Shown: positions 25,682 to 34,069 of the stretch, piece after piece
Position numbering within the stretch: position 1 is the stretch's first letter
Layout of the letters: each line of letters starts with the position of its first letter
DNA from: Longimicrobiales bacterium
GTDB taxonomy: Bacteria; Gemmatimonadota; Gemmatimonadetes; Longimicrobiales; Gaopeijiaceae
DNA: 64,000 nt
Direction: 5' to 3'
Assembly (NCBI GenBank): GCA_951813395.1
Contig: OX638356.1
Span: 3,422,501-3,486,500, forward strand
Made by a program: the position numbers and the translations under genes
Notes under the pieces: generated by a model
Told to the model about the DNA's origin: nothing
Databases searched by the model: none
What the model saw: only the letters and a program-made list of their open reading frames with translations

Positions 25682-26101
25682 TCACGGCCCGACATCCACC
25701 ACAAACGGATACACCATCTCGACTACCCGGCGGGCGCTGTCCCTGGCCGACGCGGCGTCCGTCTGCGAGTAGAAGTCCGTCGGTGTAAGATCCTCCGCGC
25801 CGTAGAACGCGAGTTCCCGGTCCCGGCGAAGTTGCCGGGAGGTGTCGGCCAGCCACTCGACATCGCAGCCCAACTGGGTCGGCAGGCGATTCCTTTCGGC
25901 CAGCAGGATCGCCGAAACGTCGTGAATCCGGGGCGGCTCGATGCCGTGGGACCGCAACAATCCTTTCAGGGCCAGCTCGAGGATCTCCTGGGACTCCCGA
26001 ACCACGTCCGCCCAGCTTCCGGCGTCGAAGAGCACATCAAGCGCGTCCAGGCGGACTCTCGCTCGGCGCAGATAGTCCCTCGCGAGTTCCGAGTTCCTCA
26101 T
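25682..26101 (-). CDS. HEPN-domain toxin of HEPN/MNT pair
   Basis: 139 residues, all-helical. It starts MRNSELARDYLRRARVRLDALDVLFDAG, the usual HEPN opening. The later RRDRELAFYGAEDL carries an RX4Y motif, the catalytic or modified site in HepT-type HEPN ribonucleases. Its start overlaps the stop of the nucleotidyltransferase gene by four bases (ATGA, 26098-26101), giving antitoxin-then-toxin order. In characterised HepT/MntA systems the MNT partner AMPylates the HEPN Tyr to silence it. The same reaction is likely here. Confidence 0.8.
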   Translation of the reverse strand: MRNSELARDYLRRARVRLDALDVLFDAGSWADVVRESQEILELALKGLLRSHGIEPPRIHDVSAILLAERNRLPTQLGCDVEWLADTSRQLRRDRELAFYGAEDLTPTDFYSQTDAASARDSARRVVEMVYPFVVDVGP

Positions 26102-26697
26102 GGCTCGTGCACCCAGTAGCGCTGCCCACCAGCTTTCCGGAGAGAGAGGTCACCGCGTGCAATGCGGCGCCGCACGTTCGCCAGATGCCGCGACACCGCG
26201 AGTCCGCGTTCGAAGAGGACCAGTCCGTCGCGGGCCACCTCCGCCCACAGCCCCGACACGGCCGCGCGGCTCGACGGCAACCGAACGAAATGCGGTGTCA
26301 CTTCGTGGCCGTCCCAACTGAGGCCGGGCCCCGCGTCCCAGCGGCGATACAGCGCGCGCACAACCGGCACCCCTTCGCCGGCAATCAGGAGTACGTCGAG
26401 ATCGGAGGTCGAGGCTTCTTCCCCGCGTGCCCATGAGCCGAACGCGACAACGCCCACGAGCGAGTCGCCAAGGACCGAATTCGCCCGCCCAGCAACCGCC
26501 GCCATGGCCGGATCCATAAGGCCCCCCGGCGACGCCAGCTTGCGGGCACAAAAGTCGTTCAGCGATGTCTCGGCCGCGCGTGCCGCAGCGCGCAGAGACG
26601 CGTGCAGGTCGGGATCGATACGAAGCACAAAGCGCCCGGAAGGACGTTTCCTCGCTCGGCCGGCAGCGTGGTGCTGATGTATAGTATCATATGGCAT
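26098..26697 (-). CDS. MNT nucleotidyltransferase antitoxin with N-terminal ribbon-helix-helix domain
   Basis: 199 residues from ATG 26697. Residues about 15-55 (SGRFVLRIDPDLHASLRAAARAAETSLNDF) match a HicB/Arc-type ribbon-helix-helix DNA-binding domain. Residues about 75-190 form a minimal nucleotidyltransferase with GS-x10-DLD (VAFGSWARGEE to SDLDVLL), the motif of MntA-type AMP-transferring antitoxins. The fusion suggests the antitoxin both neutralises the HEPN toxin and represses its promoter. ATG 26706 and an upstream TTG are alternative starts. A 10-bp inverted repeat spans the start region. Confidence 0.75.
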   Translation of the reverse strand: MPYDTIHQHHAAGRARKRPSGRFVLRIDPDLHASLRAAARAAETSLNDFCARKLASPGGLMDPAMAAVAGRANSVLGDSLVGVVAFGSWARGEEASTSDLDVLLIAGEGVPVVRALYRRWDAGPGLSWDGHEVTPHFVRLPSSRAAVSGLWAEVARDGLVLFERGLAVSRHLANVRRRIARGDLSLRKAGGQRYWVHEP

Positions 26698-26714
26698 TGA
26701 TAGCATGATACTAT
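26681..26714. promoter_or_regulatory. Long inverted repeat over the start of the MNT-HEPN operon
   Basis: ATAGTATCAT (26681-26690) and ATGATACTAT (26705-26714) form a perfect 10-bp inverted repeat with a 14-base centre that contains the likely ATG. It is AT-rich in a GC-rich setting. The adjacent gene encodes a ribbon-helix-helix domain, so autorepression at this site is likely. The repeat is observed and the function inferred. Confidence 0.6.
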
Positions 26715-26785
26715 CGTTTCCGCACGGTGCCAACACTACTGCCCAGCCTGCGCCAGGCGGGGAGCCCGAGGCGCCGACCCACGCG

Positions 26786-29700
26786 CTACGTAATCGTCCG
26801 GCCCGTCCGCTCCCGCAGCAGCTGATTGTAGCGTGCCAGATCGTCCGCGAGCACCGCCTCCAGCGCCCTTGCGACCTCCTCCAGCTGCTCGCGCAGGATC
26901 TCGGCGACCTGCATGTGCTGGTCCGGCGGCGGGAAGTCGGCGACCGAAACGACGTCCTGCAGGTAGCGAAGGCGCCCCACGATCATGGACGGCCACCGCA
27001 CGCCGTCGCTACCGGTGTCCCTGAGCCGGATGAGCTCGCTTTCGACCGCGATCAACCGCGCGTCGAGTGCCGCGCCCGCCTCGATCACATCGGCCGCGTC
27101 GCCACGCTCCTCGAGCACGGGGCGCAGGTCGTGAATCTGGCGGCGCAGGAGCTCGATCCGGTTCACCAGGTCGGCCGCGCCGTTGCGGTCGGCCATCAGC
27201 TCCTGAACAAGCGCGAACTGCGCGTCGATGTCCGCCAGGGAGCCTTCCGAATTGGGGTCCTTCACGACCGTCAGTCCCTCGCTGCCCACCTCCGCCCCGT
27301 CCACCAGCAGCGTCACCGTGTAGGTGCCCGGAGGCTGCAGCGGTCCCCGTACGCCGAAGAAGCCCCCGCCGGCCACGCGGTACCCCTCGTCGGGCATGCG
27401 GAACCAGTCCGAATGGAGGGGCTTGGTGCGCAGCCGGATCTCGGTGGGGGGCTCGCCGGTCAGATCCCACCACAGCCGATTGAAGCCCTCGTGAGTCGTC
27501 CCGTCCAGGGTCTTCACCGTCTCGCCGGCCGCGTTGTCCACGCGGATCTGCACCCGCGCGCCGTCAGCGGGGCCGCCGTCTGAAGTCACCCCACCCAGCC
27601 AGTAGCTGATCGCCGCGCCCGCCGGCGGGTTTTCGCCATCCGACCAGTCGCCCAGCATGGTCGACGGTTCCGTGATCGGGAGCAGCCTGTACGTTTCGCG
27701 CAACCGGAACAGGTGCGCGTCCGACGCCGCGATCTCCTCGGTCAGTTGCTGCACCGGGCCGAGGTCGTCCAGGATCCAGTAGCCGCGGCCGTACGTGCCC
27801 GCGACGAGGTCGTTGAAGTGTTCCTGGATGAAGAGGCCGTAGTAGGGCGCCGGCGGTAGTCCCGGCATGAACCGGCGCCAGCTGTCGCCGTCATCATGGC
27901 TGATGTACAGGTAACTCTCGGTTCCCAGGTACAGGAGGCCGGGGCGCACGGCGTCTTCCAGCAGGTAGCGCGTGTAGTCGACCGGGTCGTTGTCCACGCC
28001 GTCGGTGATCCGGGTCCACGACTCGCCGAAGTCGTCGGTGCGGTACGCGCGCGCCTCGAAGTCGCCCACCTGGTGGTGCTCAATCGTGATGTAGGCCTTC
28101 GCCACGTCCCAGCGCGACGCGTCGATGCTGCGCACCACGCCGTCGGGCGGCAGGTCCGGGATGTTGGCCGTCACGTCCGTCCAGGTGGCGCCGTCGTCGC
28201 GGCTGACGTGCATGAGTCCGTCGTTGGTCCCCGCCCAGAACACCCCCTGCTGCACGGGCGACTCGTCGAAGGCGTAGATCACGCAGCAGAACTCGACGCC
28301 GATATTGTCGGGGGTGAGGCCGCCCGAAATGGTCTGCCGCGACTTGTCGTTGGTGGACAGGTCCGGGCTGATCACCTCCCAGCTCTGCCCGCCGTTGCGG
28401 GTGCGGTGCACGTGCTGGCTGGTCACGTAGATCGTGTTGTTGTCGTGCGGCGAGATCAGCAGCGGGAAGGTCCACTGGAAGCGGAACCGCATGTCCTCGG
28501 CGGGCCAGCCCAGCGTGGACATCGGCCAGACCTCGACCTGGCGGAACTGCCCCCGCGCCACGTCGTGCCGCACCACGATCCCGCCCGCCGCCCCGGCCCC
28601 CGACGCGCTCGACCACACGATGTTGGGGTCGGTCGGGTCGGCGGTCGCGAAACCGCTCTCGCCGCCACCCACCCCCCGCCAGTCCCCGCGCGGGATGCGC
28701 CCGCTCGCGAACAGCCCCGACAGCCGCGAGTTCGACGGCCCGCGGAACGACGGCCCGTCCTGCCGGTTGCCCAGCACGTTGTACGGGATCGCGTTGTCGG
28801 CCGTGACGTGGTACATCTGCGCGATTGGCAGCTGCACCCGATACCACGAGCGCCCCCGATTCTCGCTGATCGAGAAGCCGCCGTCGTGGGCGACCGCGAT
28901 CCGGTCCCCGTCCATCGGATCGATCCAGATGTCGTGGTGGTCCCAGCCGGGTCCCTCATTGCCGCCCAGCAGGTACCGCACCGTCGTATGGGACTCGCCG
29001 CCGTTCGTGCTCCAGCTGAAGCTCGACGACAGGAAGTAGATCTCGTCGCGGTCGTCGGGTGACACACCGCAGCGCGTGTAGTAGGCCTGCCGCGTGGCGA
29101 GGTCGTGGCTGTATGACGTAACCCGCCAGGTGTCGCCGCCGTCGCTGCTGCGCCACAGCTCGCCGCTGTCGGTCTCCTCGCCGTCGATCGGGACGCCGTC
29201 ACCGGTCTCGATGAGCGCGTAGATGCGGTCGGAGTCGCCAGCCGACATGCACACCGCGATCTTGCCGATCCTCCTCGTGGGGAGGCCGTTTCCCTCCAGC
29301 CGACGCCACGTGTCGCCGCCGTCCATCGTTACATGGAGGCCGCTGCCGGGGCCGCCGCTGTCCCGCTTCCACGTCTTGAGGTCCAGGTCCCAGGTAGTGG
29401 CGATGATCTTCCGCGCGTTGTGCGGATCCATGGCCATCTCGTAGGCGCCGGTGTTCTCGTCGACGAAGAGCACGCGCTCCCAGCTCTCGCCCCCGTCCAT
29501 CGTGCGGAACACGCCGCGCCGCTGCGCGGGAGCATAGGCGTGCCCGATCGCGGCCACATACACGACATCCGGATCGCGCGGATGCACGATGATCCGGCCC
29601 ACGCGCCCCGTCCCCTCCAACCCCATGTGCACCCACGAATCCCCACCGTCCGTCGACTTCCACACGCCGTTGCCGATCGAAACGTTCGAGCGGATGGAGC

Positions 29701-30022
29701 TCTCCCCGGTCCCGGCCCAGACGATGGCCGGATCCGTGGGCGAGACCGCCAGCGCGCCGATCGAGTGCACCGGCTGGTCGTCGAAGACCGGCTCCCAGTT
29801 CAGGCCCGCGTCAGTGGTGCGCCAGACTCCGCCGCTCGCCGCGCCCGCGAAGTACGTGGAGCGGTCGCCCGGCACTCCCGTCACCGACGCCACCCGGTTG
29901 CCCACCGGGCCGATGTGGCGGAAGCGCAGGCCCTGGAGCTGATCGGGCCCGAGCTGCTGGGCAGCGAGGGGTGCTGGGGCGAGCACGAGGGCGAACACGG
30001 CGACAAGGCGAAACTTCGACAT
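26786..30022 (-). CDS. VPS10/sortilin-like BNR-repeat propeller protein, secreted
   Basis: 1078 residues with a cleavable signal (VFALVLAPAPLAAQ). Many propeller repeats of the BNR/VPS10 type follow, each with a hydrophobic strand then S-x-DGG-x-[ST]-W: GVWRTTDAGLNW, GVWKSTDGGDSW, VFRTMDGGESW and HVSRDDGATW. A C-terminal beta domain (about 830-960) and a helical tail follow. Annotation pipelines call these glycosyl hydrolases or sortilin-like. No catalytic site is evident, so binding or scaffold functions are equally possible. ATG 30022 follows AAAAGGACC. It runs in the same direction as the RES/Xre genes upstream, 46 bases away. Confidence 0.8.
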   Translation of the reverse strand: MSKFRLVAVFALVLAPAPLAAQQLGPDQLQGLRFRHIGPVGNRVASVTGVPGDRSTYFAGAASGGVWRTTDAGLNWEPVFDDQPVHSIGALAVSPTDPAIVWAGTGESSIRSNVSIGNGVWKSTDGGDSWVHMGLEGTGRVGRIIVHPRDPDVVYVAAIGHAYAPAQRRGVFRTMDGGESWERVLFVDENTGAYEMAMDPHNARKIIATTWDLDLKTWKRDSGGPGSGLHVTMDGGDTWRRLEGNGLPTRRIGKIAVCMSAGDSDRIYALIETGDGVPIDGEETDSGELWRSSDGGDTWRVTSYSHDLATRQAYYTRCGVSPDDRDEIYFLSSSFSWSTNGGESHTTVRYLLGGNEGPGWDHHDIWIDPMDGDRIAVAHDGGFSISENRGRSWYRVQLPIAQMYHVTADNAIPYNVLGNRQDGPSFRGPSNSRLSGLFASGRIPRGDWRGVGGGESGFATADPTDPNIVWSSASGAGAAGGIVVRHDVARGQFRQVEVWPMSTLGWPAEDMRFRFQWTFPLLISPHDNNTIYVTSQHVHRTRNGGQSWEVISPDLSTNDKSRQTISGGLTPDNIGVEFCCVIYAFDESPVQQGVFWAGTNDGLMHVSRDDGATWTDVTANIPDLPPDGVVRSIDASRWDVAKAYITIEHHQVGDFEARAYRTDDFGESWTRITDGVDNDPVDYTRYLLEDAVRPGLLYLGTESYLYISHDDGDSWRRFMPGLPPAPYYGLFIQEHFNDLVAGTYGRGYWILDDLGPVQQLTEEIAASDAHLFRLRETYRLLPITEPSTMLGDWSDGENPPAGAAISYWLGGVTSDGGPADGARVQIRVDNAAGETVKTLDGTTHEGFNRLWWDLTGEPPTEIRLRTKPLHSDWFRMPDEGYRVAGGGFFGVRGPLQPPGTYTVTLLVDGAEVGSEGLTVVKDPNSEGSLADIDAQFALVQELMADRNGAADLVNRIELLRRQIHDLRPVLEERGDAADVIEAGAALDARLIAVESELIRLRDTGSDGVRWPSMIVGRLRYLQDVVSVADFPPPDQHMQVAEILREQLEEVARALEAVLADDLARYNQLLRERTGRTIT

Positions 30023-30068
30023 GGTCCTTTTCCGCATGAAGTGAGCGTGGAAGCGTCTGGGTACCGTC

Positions 30069-30551
30069 TCAGGTAAACAGCCGTTGGTCCCACCACACCG
30101 GCGCTTCCGCACCTGGCGTCATTCGCGGGAACTCCGGGTGACTCGCGTTGATGATGACGTGCCGCTCCATCCGCACAACGACGGAGGGCACGATCAGGAT
30201 AGCGCTCCGCCCCTCGGCGTACCATTGATGGCCGAACCGGCGGGCCGACGGACTGTCCGGAAGTTGCCAGCCCGGAATCGTGTCGGCATCGGCCGTCTCA
30301 CAGCTCGTACCCGCCGGTATCTCGATCCTGAGGAAACGCTGGTTTCCCGGCGGAGGACCGTTCCATCGAACCAGCGTCTCCAGCATCGCGGTAGCATAGC
30401 GCTCCGAAGCGTAGATGACCTGGTCCCCGACTTCGTGCCAGCGCCCGGAGACCCGTCGGGCACCCTCGGAGCTGAAGACGGGCCATCGGCCCTGCGAGTC
30501 ACCGATTCGATAGGCGTAGAGGGTCTCTGCGAGCCGACGTGGAGCGGTCAA
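30069..30551 (-). CDS. RES-domain toxin
   Basis: 160 residues from the TTG at 30551, which overlaps the antitoxin stop as TTGA. A GTG at 30578 is an alternative start. The RES fold is visible: AYRIGDSQGRWPVF, then GARRVSGRWHEVGDQVIYASERYATAMLETL paraphrased as the central core, and a C-terminal VVVRMERHVIINASHPEF. RES toxins degrade NAD+ with an Arg-Glu-Ser-type active site related to ADP-ribosyltransferases. The Xre-MbcA-ParS antitoxin gene precedes it, as is usual. Confidence 0.82.
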   Translation of the reverse strand: MTAPRRLAETLYAYRIGDSQGRWPVFSSEGARRVSGRWHEVGDQVIYASERYATAMLETLVRWNGPPPGNQRFLRIEIPAGTSCETADADTIPGWQLPDSPSARRFGHQWYAEGRSAILIVPSVVVRMERHVIINASHPEFPRMTPGAEAPVWWDQRLFT

Positions 30552-31015
30552 ACGGCGACGCCGGCCTCTGCCCGCCACACCAGATTCAGCACGGCGTCTG
30601 CACCGGGCGAAGACGCAAGCGCCAGTTCGAGGGGCGACTCACCACCCAGCAGCGGGTGGGGCCGAAACAGGAAGTCATGAATCCGCGGCACGTCGCCGTG
30701 AAACGCCGTTCCGATCGCGTCGAGCACCCGCACCGCGTCGTAAAGCCTCTCGCTATGGGTCCGGGACAGGGGTCGGCCGCTCCTCCTGTGCCGATGGAGC
30801 GTGGCCTCGGAAGCAACCTTCCCCTCGATTCGAGCGCGCCCGACGAGTTCGCCTAGTGCATTCACGGTACTGACCGGCAACCCCTCGGCGACCATTCTTG
30901 CAAACGCCAATTCATCCAGCTGTTCCGGTTCCTCCAGATCCAGGAGCCGGGCAAGCCTGCGCGAGGCGGTCGGAGGCAGGCAGCCGGGATCAGCGTAGGC
31001 GGCAAGGGCGTTCAA
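30548..31015 (-). CDS. Xre-MbcA-ParS-type antitoxin of RES/Xre pair
   Basis: 155 residues from a TTG start preceded by GGAG. An N-terminal Xre-like helical region (VSTVNALGELVGRARIEGKV, with SEATLHRHRRSGRPL as recognition-like helix) is followed by the MbcA/ParS toxin-binding domain: SERLYDAVRVLDAIGTAFHGD, then the hallmark FLFRPHPLLGGESPLELA. The final residues would plug the RES active site. It neutralises the RES toxin and probably represses the operon from the upstream 154-base divergent region. Confidence 0.82.
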   Translation of the reverse strand: MNALAAYADPGCLPPTASRRLARLLDLEEPEQLDELAFARMVAEGLPVSTVNALGELVGRARIEGKVASEATLHRHRRSGRPLSRTHSERLYDAVRVLDAIGTAFHGDVPRIHDFLFRPHPLLGGESPLELALASSPGADAVLNLVWRAEAGVAV

Positions 31016-31169
31016 ACTCCAACGGTGTGAGCGAGCGGGACTGCGACGCGATCCGTCACGCCATCCTCTACGACGGACTCTTCCACGAAGCGTGATGGCG
31101 GCGAGCCCAAGCCGCCCCTAGACTACCCCTCCGGATTCGCTGCTTGTCACCCCAGTCGAGAGGTCTTCC

Positions 31170-34016
31170 ATGTCCGGCATCCGCGCCGCCCTCGCGCGCC
31201 TGTTCGCCCCCGCCGTCCTCGCACTCACGATCCTTGCTGCTGCCGCGCTCGCGCCCCGCGCCGTGGTCGGCCAGGAGGCCGATGAGCCTTTGGTGAACCA
31301 GAGCGACGACCCCATCCTGCGGGCGTTTTCTTGGCGTTCGGTGGGTCCCTTCGGCCAGGGAGGGAGGGTAGACGATCTCGCCGTGCACCCCGACGACCCC
31401 CACACGTACTACGTCGGCTTCGCGACGGGCGGGCTCTGGAAGACCACGAACAACGGCACCACGTTCGAGTCCATCTTCGACGGCCACGGCACGCACTCGG
31501 TCGGAGACCTCGCGATCGCCCCCTCGGACCCCGACATCGTCTGGGTTGGCACGGGCGAGCCGAACAACCGGCAGAGTTCGTCGTTCGGCGACGGGATCTA
31601 CAAGTCCACCGACGGCGGCGAGACCTTCACGCACATGGGGCTGCGCGAGACGCAAACCATATCGCGCGTGATCGTGCACCCCGAGAATGCCGACGTGGTC
31701 TGGGTCGCGGCGAACGGGCACCTCTTCGGCGCCAACCCCGAACGCGGCGTCTACAAGACCATCGACGGCGGCCGCACCTGGAATCTGACGCTGAGTGTGG
31801 ACGACGACACCGGCGCGACGGACCTCGTCCTCAATCCCTCCAACCCCAACACGCTATTCGCGGCCACCTACCAGCGGCGCCGGACAGCATGCTGCTTCGT
31901 CGGCGGGGGGCCCGGCAGCGGCATCTGGCGCTCGGACGACGGCGGCGACACCTGGACCCGGCTCACGGGCAACGGGCTCCCGCGCGGGACGATGGGGCGC
32001 GTGGCGCTGGCGATGACGCCCGCCGACCCGGATGTCGTGTATGCCCAGATCGAGGTGGCGGCGGACAGGGAGGAGCCTCTGACAGCGGACGAGCGGCGCC
32101 AGCTCGAGAGCCTCGCCGAGCAGGACGAACCGCTTCCGCTCGATCCCGAGTACAACGGCATCTGGCGCGCCGCCGACGGCGGCGCCAGCTGGGAATTCCG
32201 CAGCAACGAAAACGGACGGCCGATGTACTTCAGCCAGATCCGCGTCGACCCGAACGATCCGGACCTCGTGTACGTGGTCGATCAGCGCGTGCACAAGTCG
32301 AGGGACGGCGCGAAGACGTTCGAGGTGCTGAACGGCTACGGGCACGTGGACCAGCACGCGCTCTGGATCAACCCGGCGAACAGCGACCACGTCATGATCG
32401 GCAACGACGGAGCGATCGACGTCAGCTACGACCAGGGCGAGACCTGGGAGGCGTTCCGGCGCTGGGCGGTCGGGCAGCCCTATCACGCGTCGGTGGACAT
32501 GCGGCGGCCGTACTACGTCTGCACGGGACTGCAGGACAACGGCAGCTGGTGCGGGCCGAGCGCGGTGCGGACCGGCGACATCCTCAGCGAGGACTGGTAC
32601 CGCGTCGGCGGGGGCGACGGCTTCTACACGGCCGTGGACCCGACCGATCACACCGTCGTGTACTCGGAGTCGCAGAACGGAAACCTCCGGCGGCTCGACC
32701 TTACGACCGGCGAGCAGGGCAGCATCCGGCCGCGAGCGCCGACCGACAACAACTCGCGCACCAACATCGTGCCGGCGCCGGAGCTGAACACCGAGATCCG
32801 CTGGAACTGGAACACGCCGTTCATCCTGTCTCCGCACAACCCGGACGTGGTGTACGCGGGCGGAAACCGGCTGTTCAGGTCGATGGACCGCGGCGAGACG
32901 TGGACGATGAGCCCGGATCTGACCCGGAACCTGGACCGCGACCGGGTCGAGATCATGGGCTACATGAACGCCCTCAGCCGTTGCAACCGGCTGGACCGGG
33001 GCCGGCAGTGCATTCTGTCGCGGAACGACGGCGTGAGCCGCTTCAGCACGATCGTGTCGCTGGCGGAGTCGCCCCTGGTGCCCGGGCTGCTGTGGGTCGG
33101 GACGGACGACGGAAACATCCAGGTCAGCCAGGACGGCGGCGCGACGTGGAGCGAGGTGGGCCGCAACATCCCGGGCGGGACGATGGGCTATTACGTCTCG
33201 CGCGTGGAGGCGTCGCACTTCGACGCGGCGACGGCCTACGTCTCGATCGACGGTCACAAGAGCGACGACCTGAGACCGTACGTGTACGTGACTCGCGACC
33301 ATGGTCAGAACTGGACCGACATCACGTCGAACCTGCCCGAGTACGGCAACGTCAACACGGTCCGGCAGGATCCGGTGAACGCTTCGCTGCTCTACGCGGG
33401 CACCGAGTTCGGGTTCTTCGTGTCGCTCGACGAGGGCGGCACGTGGAGACCGTTCATGAACGGTCTGCCGGTCGTGCGCGTTGACGACGTGGTCGTACAT
33501 CCGCGCGACGGGGACCTCGTGCTCGCCACGCACGGGCGCAGCGTGATGATCATGGACGACATCACGGCGCTCCAGCAGCTCACCGACGAGGTGATGGCGC
33601 AGGACGTGTTCCTGTTCGAGCCCAGGGAGGCCGTCCGCTGGAAGCAGGACCGCACGCTGTCACGCTCGGTCACGGGCGACAAGGTACTGCGTGGCGAAAA
33701 CGCGGCGCCGGGCGTGGCGATCCAGTACTGGCTGCGCGAGGCGTCCGGGGACGTGCAGCTCACCGTGACCGACGTCGCGACGGGCGAACTCTTCCGCGAT
33801 CTGACCCCGATCGGGAATTCGGGAATCAACCGCGTGCAGTGGAATCTGCGCGGGAATCGCCGCGAGCAGCCCGGTGGCGGCGGCGGCTTCCAGTTCGGCG
33901 GAGGTCAGGGGCCGATGGCCCAGCCGGGGCTGTACCGGGTGACGCTTACCGTGGACGGGCAGGAGACGTCGCGGGTGGTGACGGTGCTGGAGGACGTGTG
34001 GATGGGGGTTGGATAG
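31170..34016 (+). CDS. Second VPS10/sortilin-like BNR-repeat propeller protein, secreted
   Basis: 948 residues. Signal peptide (LTILAAAALAPRAVVGQ), then two stacked propellers. BNR repeats include GLWKTTNNGTTF, GIYKSTDGGETF, GVYKTIDGGRTW, GIWRSDDGGDTW, FRSMDRGETW and QVSQDGGATW. A Gly-rich segment (QPGGGGGFQFGGGQG) near the C-terminus precedes a final beta strand. It shares the architecture of the 1078-residue protein at 26786-30022 but diverges clearly in sequence. They are transcribed away from each other with the RES/Xre pair between. Function is unknown: extracellular binding or glycan processing. ATG 31170 follows GAGAGG. Confidence 0.82.
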   Translation: MSGIRAALARLFAPAVLALTILAAAALAPRAVVGQEADEPLVNQSDDPILRAFSWRSVGPFGQGGRVDDLAVHPDDPHTYYVGFATGGLWKTTNNGTTFESIFDGHGTHSVGDLAIAPSDPDIVWVGTGEPNNRQSSSFGDGIYKSTDGGETFTHMGLRETQTISRVIVHPENADVVWVAANGHLFGANPERGVYKTIDGGRTWNLTLSVDDDTGATDLVLNPSNPNTLFAATYQRRRTACCFVGGGPGSGIWRSDDGGDTWTRLTGNGLPRGTMGRVALAMTPADPDVVYAQIEVAADREEPLTADERRQLESLAEQDEPLPLDPEYNGIWRAADGGASWEFRSNENGRPMYFSQIRVDPNDPDLVYVVDQRVHKSRDGAKTFEVLNGYGHVDQHALWINPANSDHVMIGNDGAIDVSYDQGETWEAFRRWAVGQPYHASVDMRRPYYVCTGLQDNGSWCGPSAVRTGDILSEDWYRVGGGDGFYTAVDPTDHTVVYSESQNGNLRRLDLTTGEQGSIRPRAPTDNNSRTNIVPAPELNTEIRWNWNTPFILSPHNPDVVYAGGNRLFRSMDRGETWTMSPDLTRNLDRDRVEIMGYMNALSRCNRLDRGRQCILSRNDGVSRFSTIVSLAESPLVPGLLWVGTDDGNIQVSQDGGATWSEVGRNIPGGTMGYYVSRVEASHFDAATAYVSIDGHKSDDLRPYVYVTRDHGQNWTDITSNLPEYGNVNTVRQDPVNASLLYAGTEFGFFVSLDEGGTWRPFMNGLPVVRVDDVVVHPRDGDLVLATHGRSVMIMDDITALQQLTDEVMAQDVFLFEPREAVRWKQDRTLSRSVTGDKVLRGENAAPGVAIQYWLREASGDVQLTVTDVATGELFRDLTPIGNSGINRVQWNLRGNRREQPGGGGGFQFGGGQGPMAQPGLYRVTLTVDGQETSRVVTVLEDVWMGVG

Positions 34017-34021
34017 AAAAC

Positions 34022-34064
34022 CGGGGTGGCCGCCACCGCCACGGCGGCAGTGGCGGCCACCCCG
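34022..34064. terminator. Bidirectional hairpin terminator between convergent genes
   Basis: A perfect 15-bp stem: CGGGGTGGCCGCCAC at 34022-34036 pairs with 34050-34064 around a 13-base loop. It is flanked by AAAAC on the left and GTGTTTC on the right. It fills the 53-base gap between the convergent VPS10-like and BIG2 genes. T-runs are weak, so it may work with Rho. Confidence 0.7.
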
Positions 34065-34069
34065 TGTTT

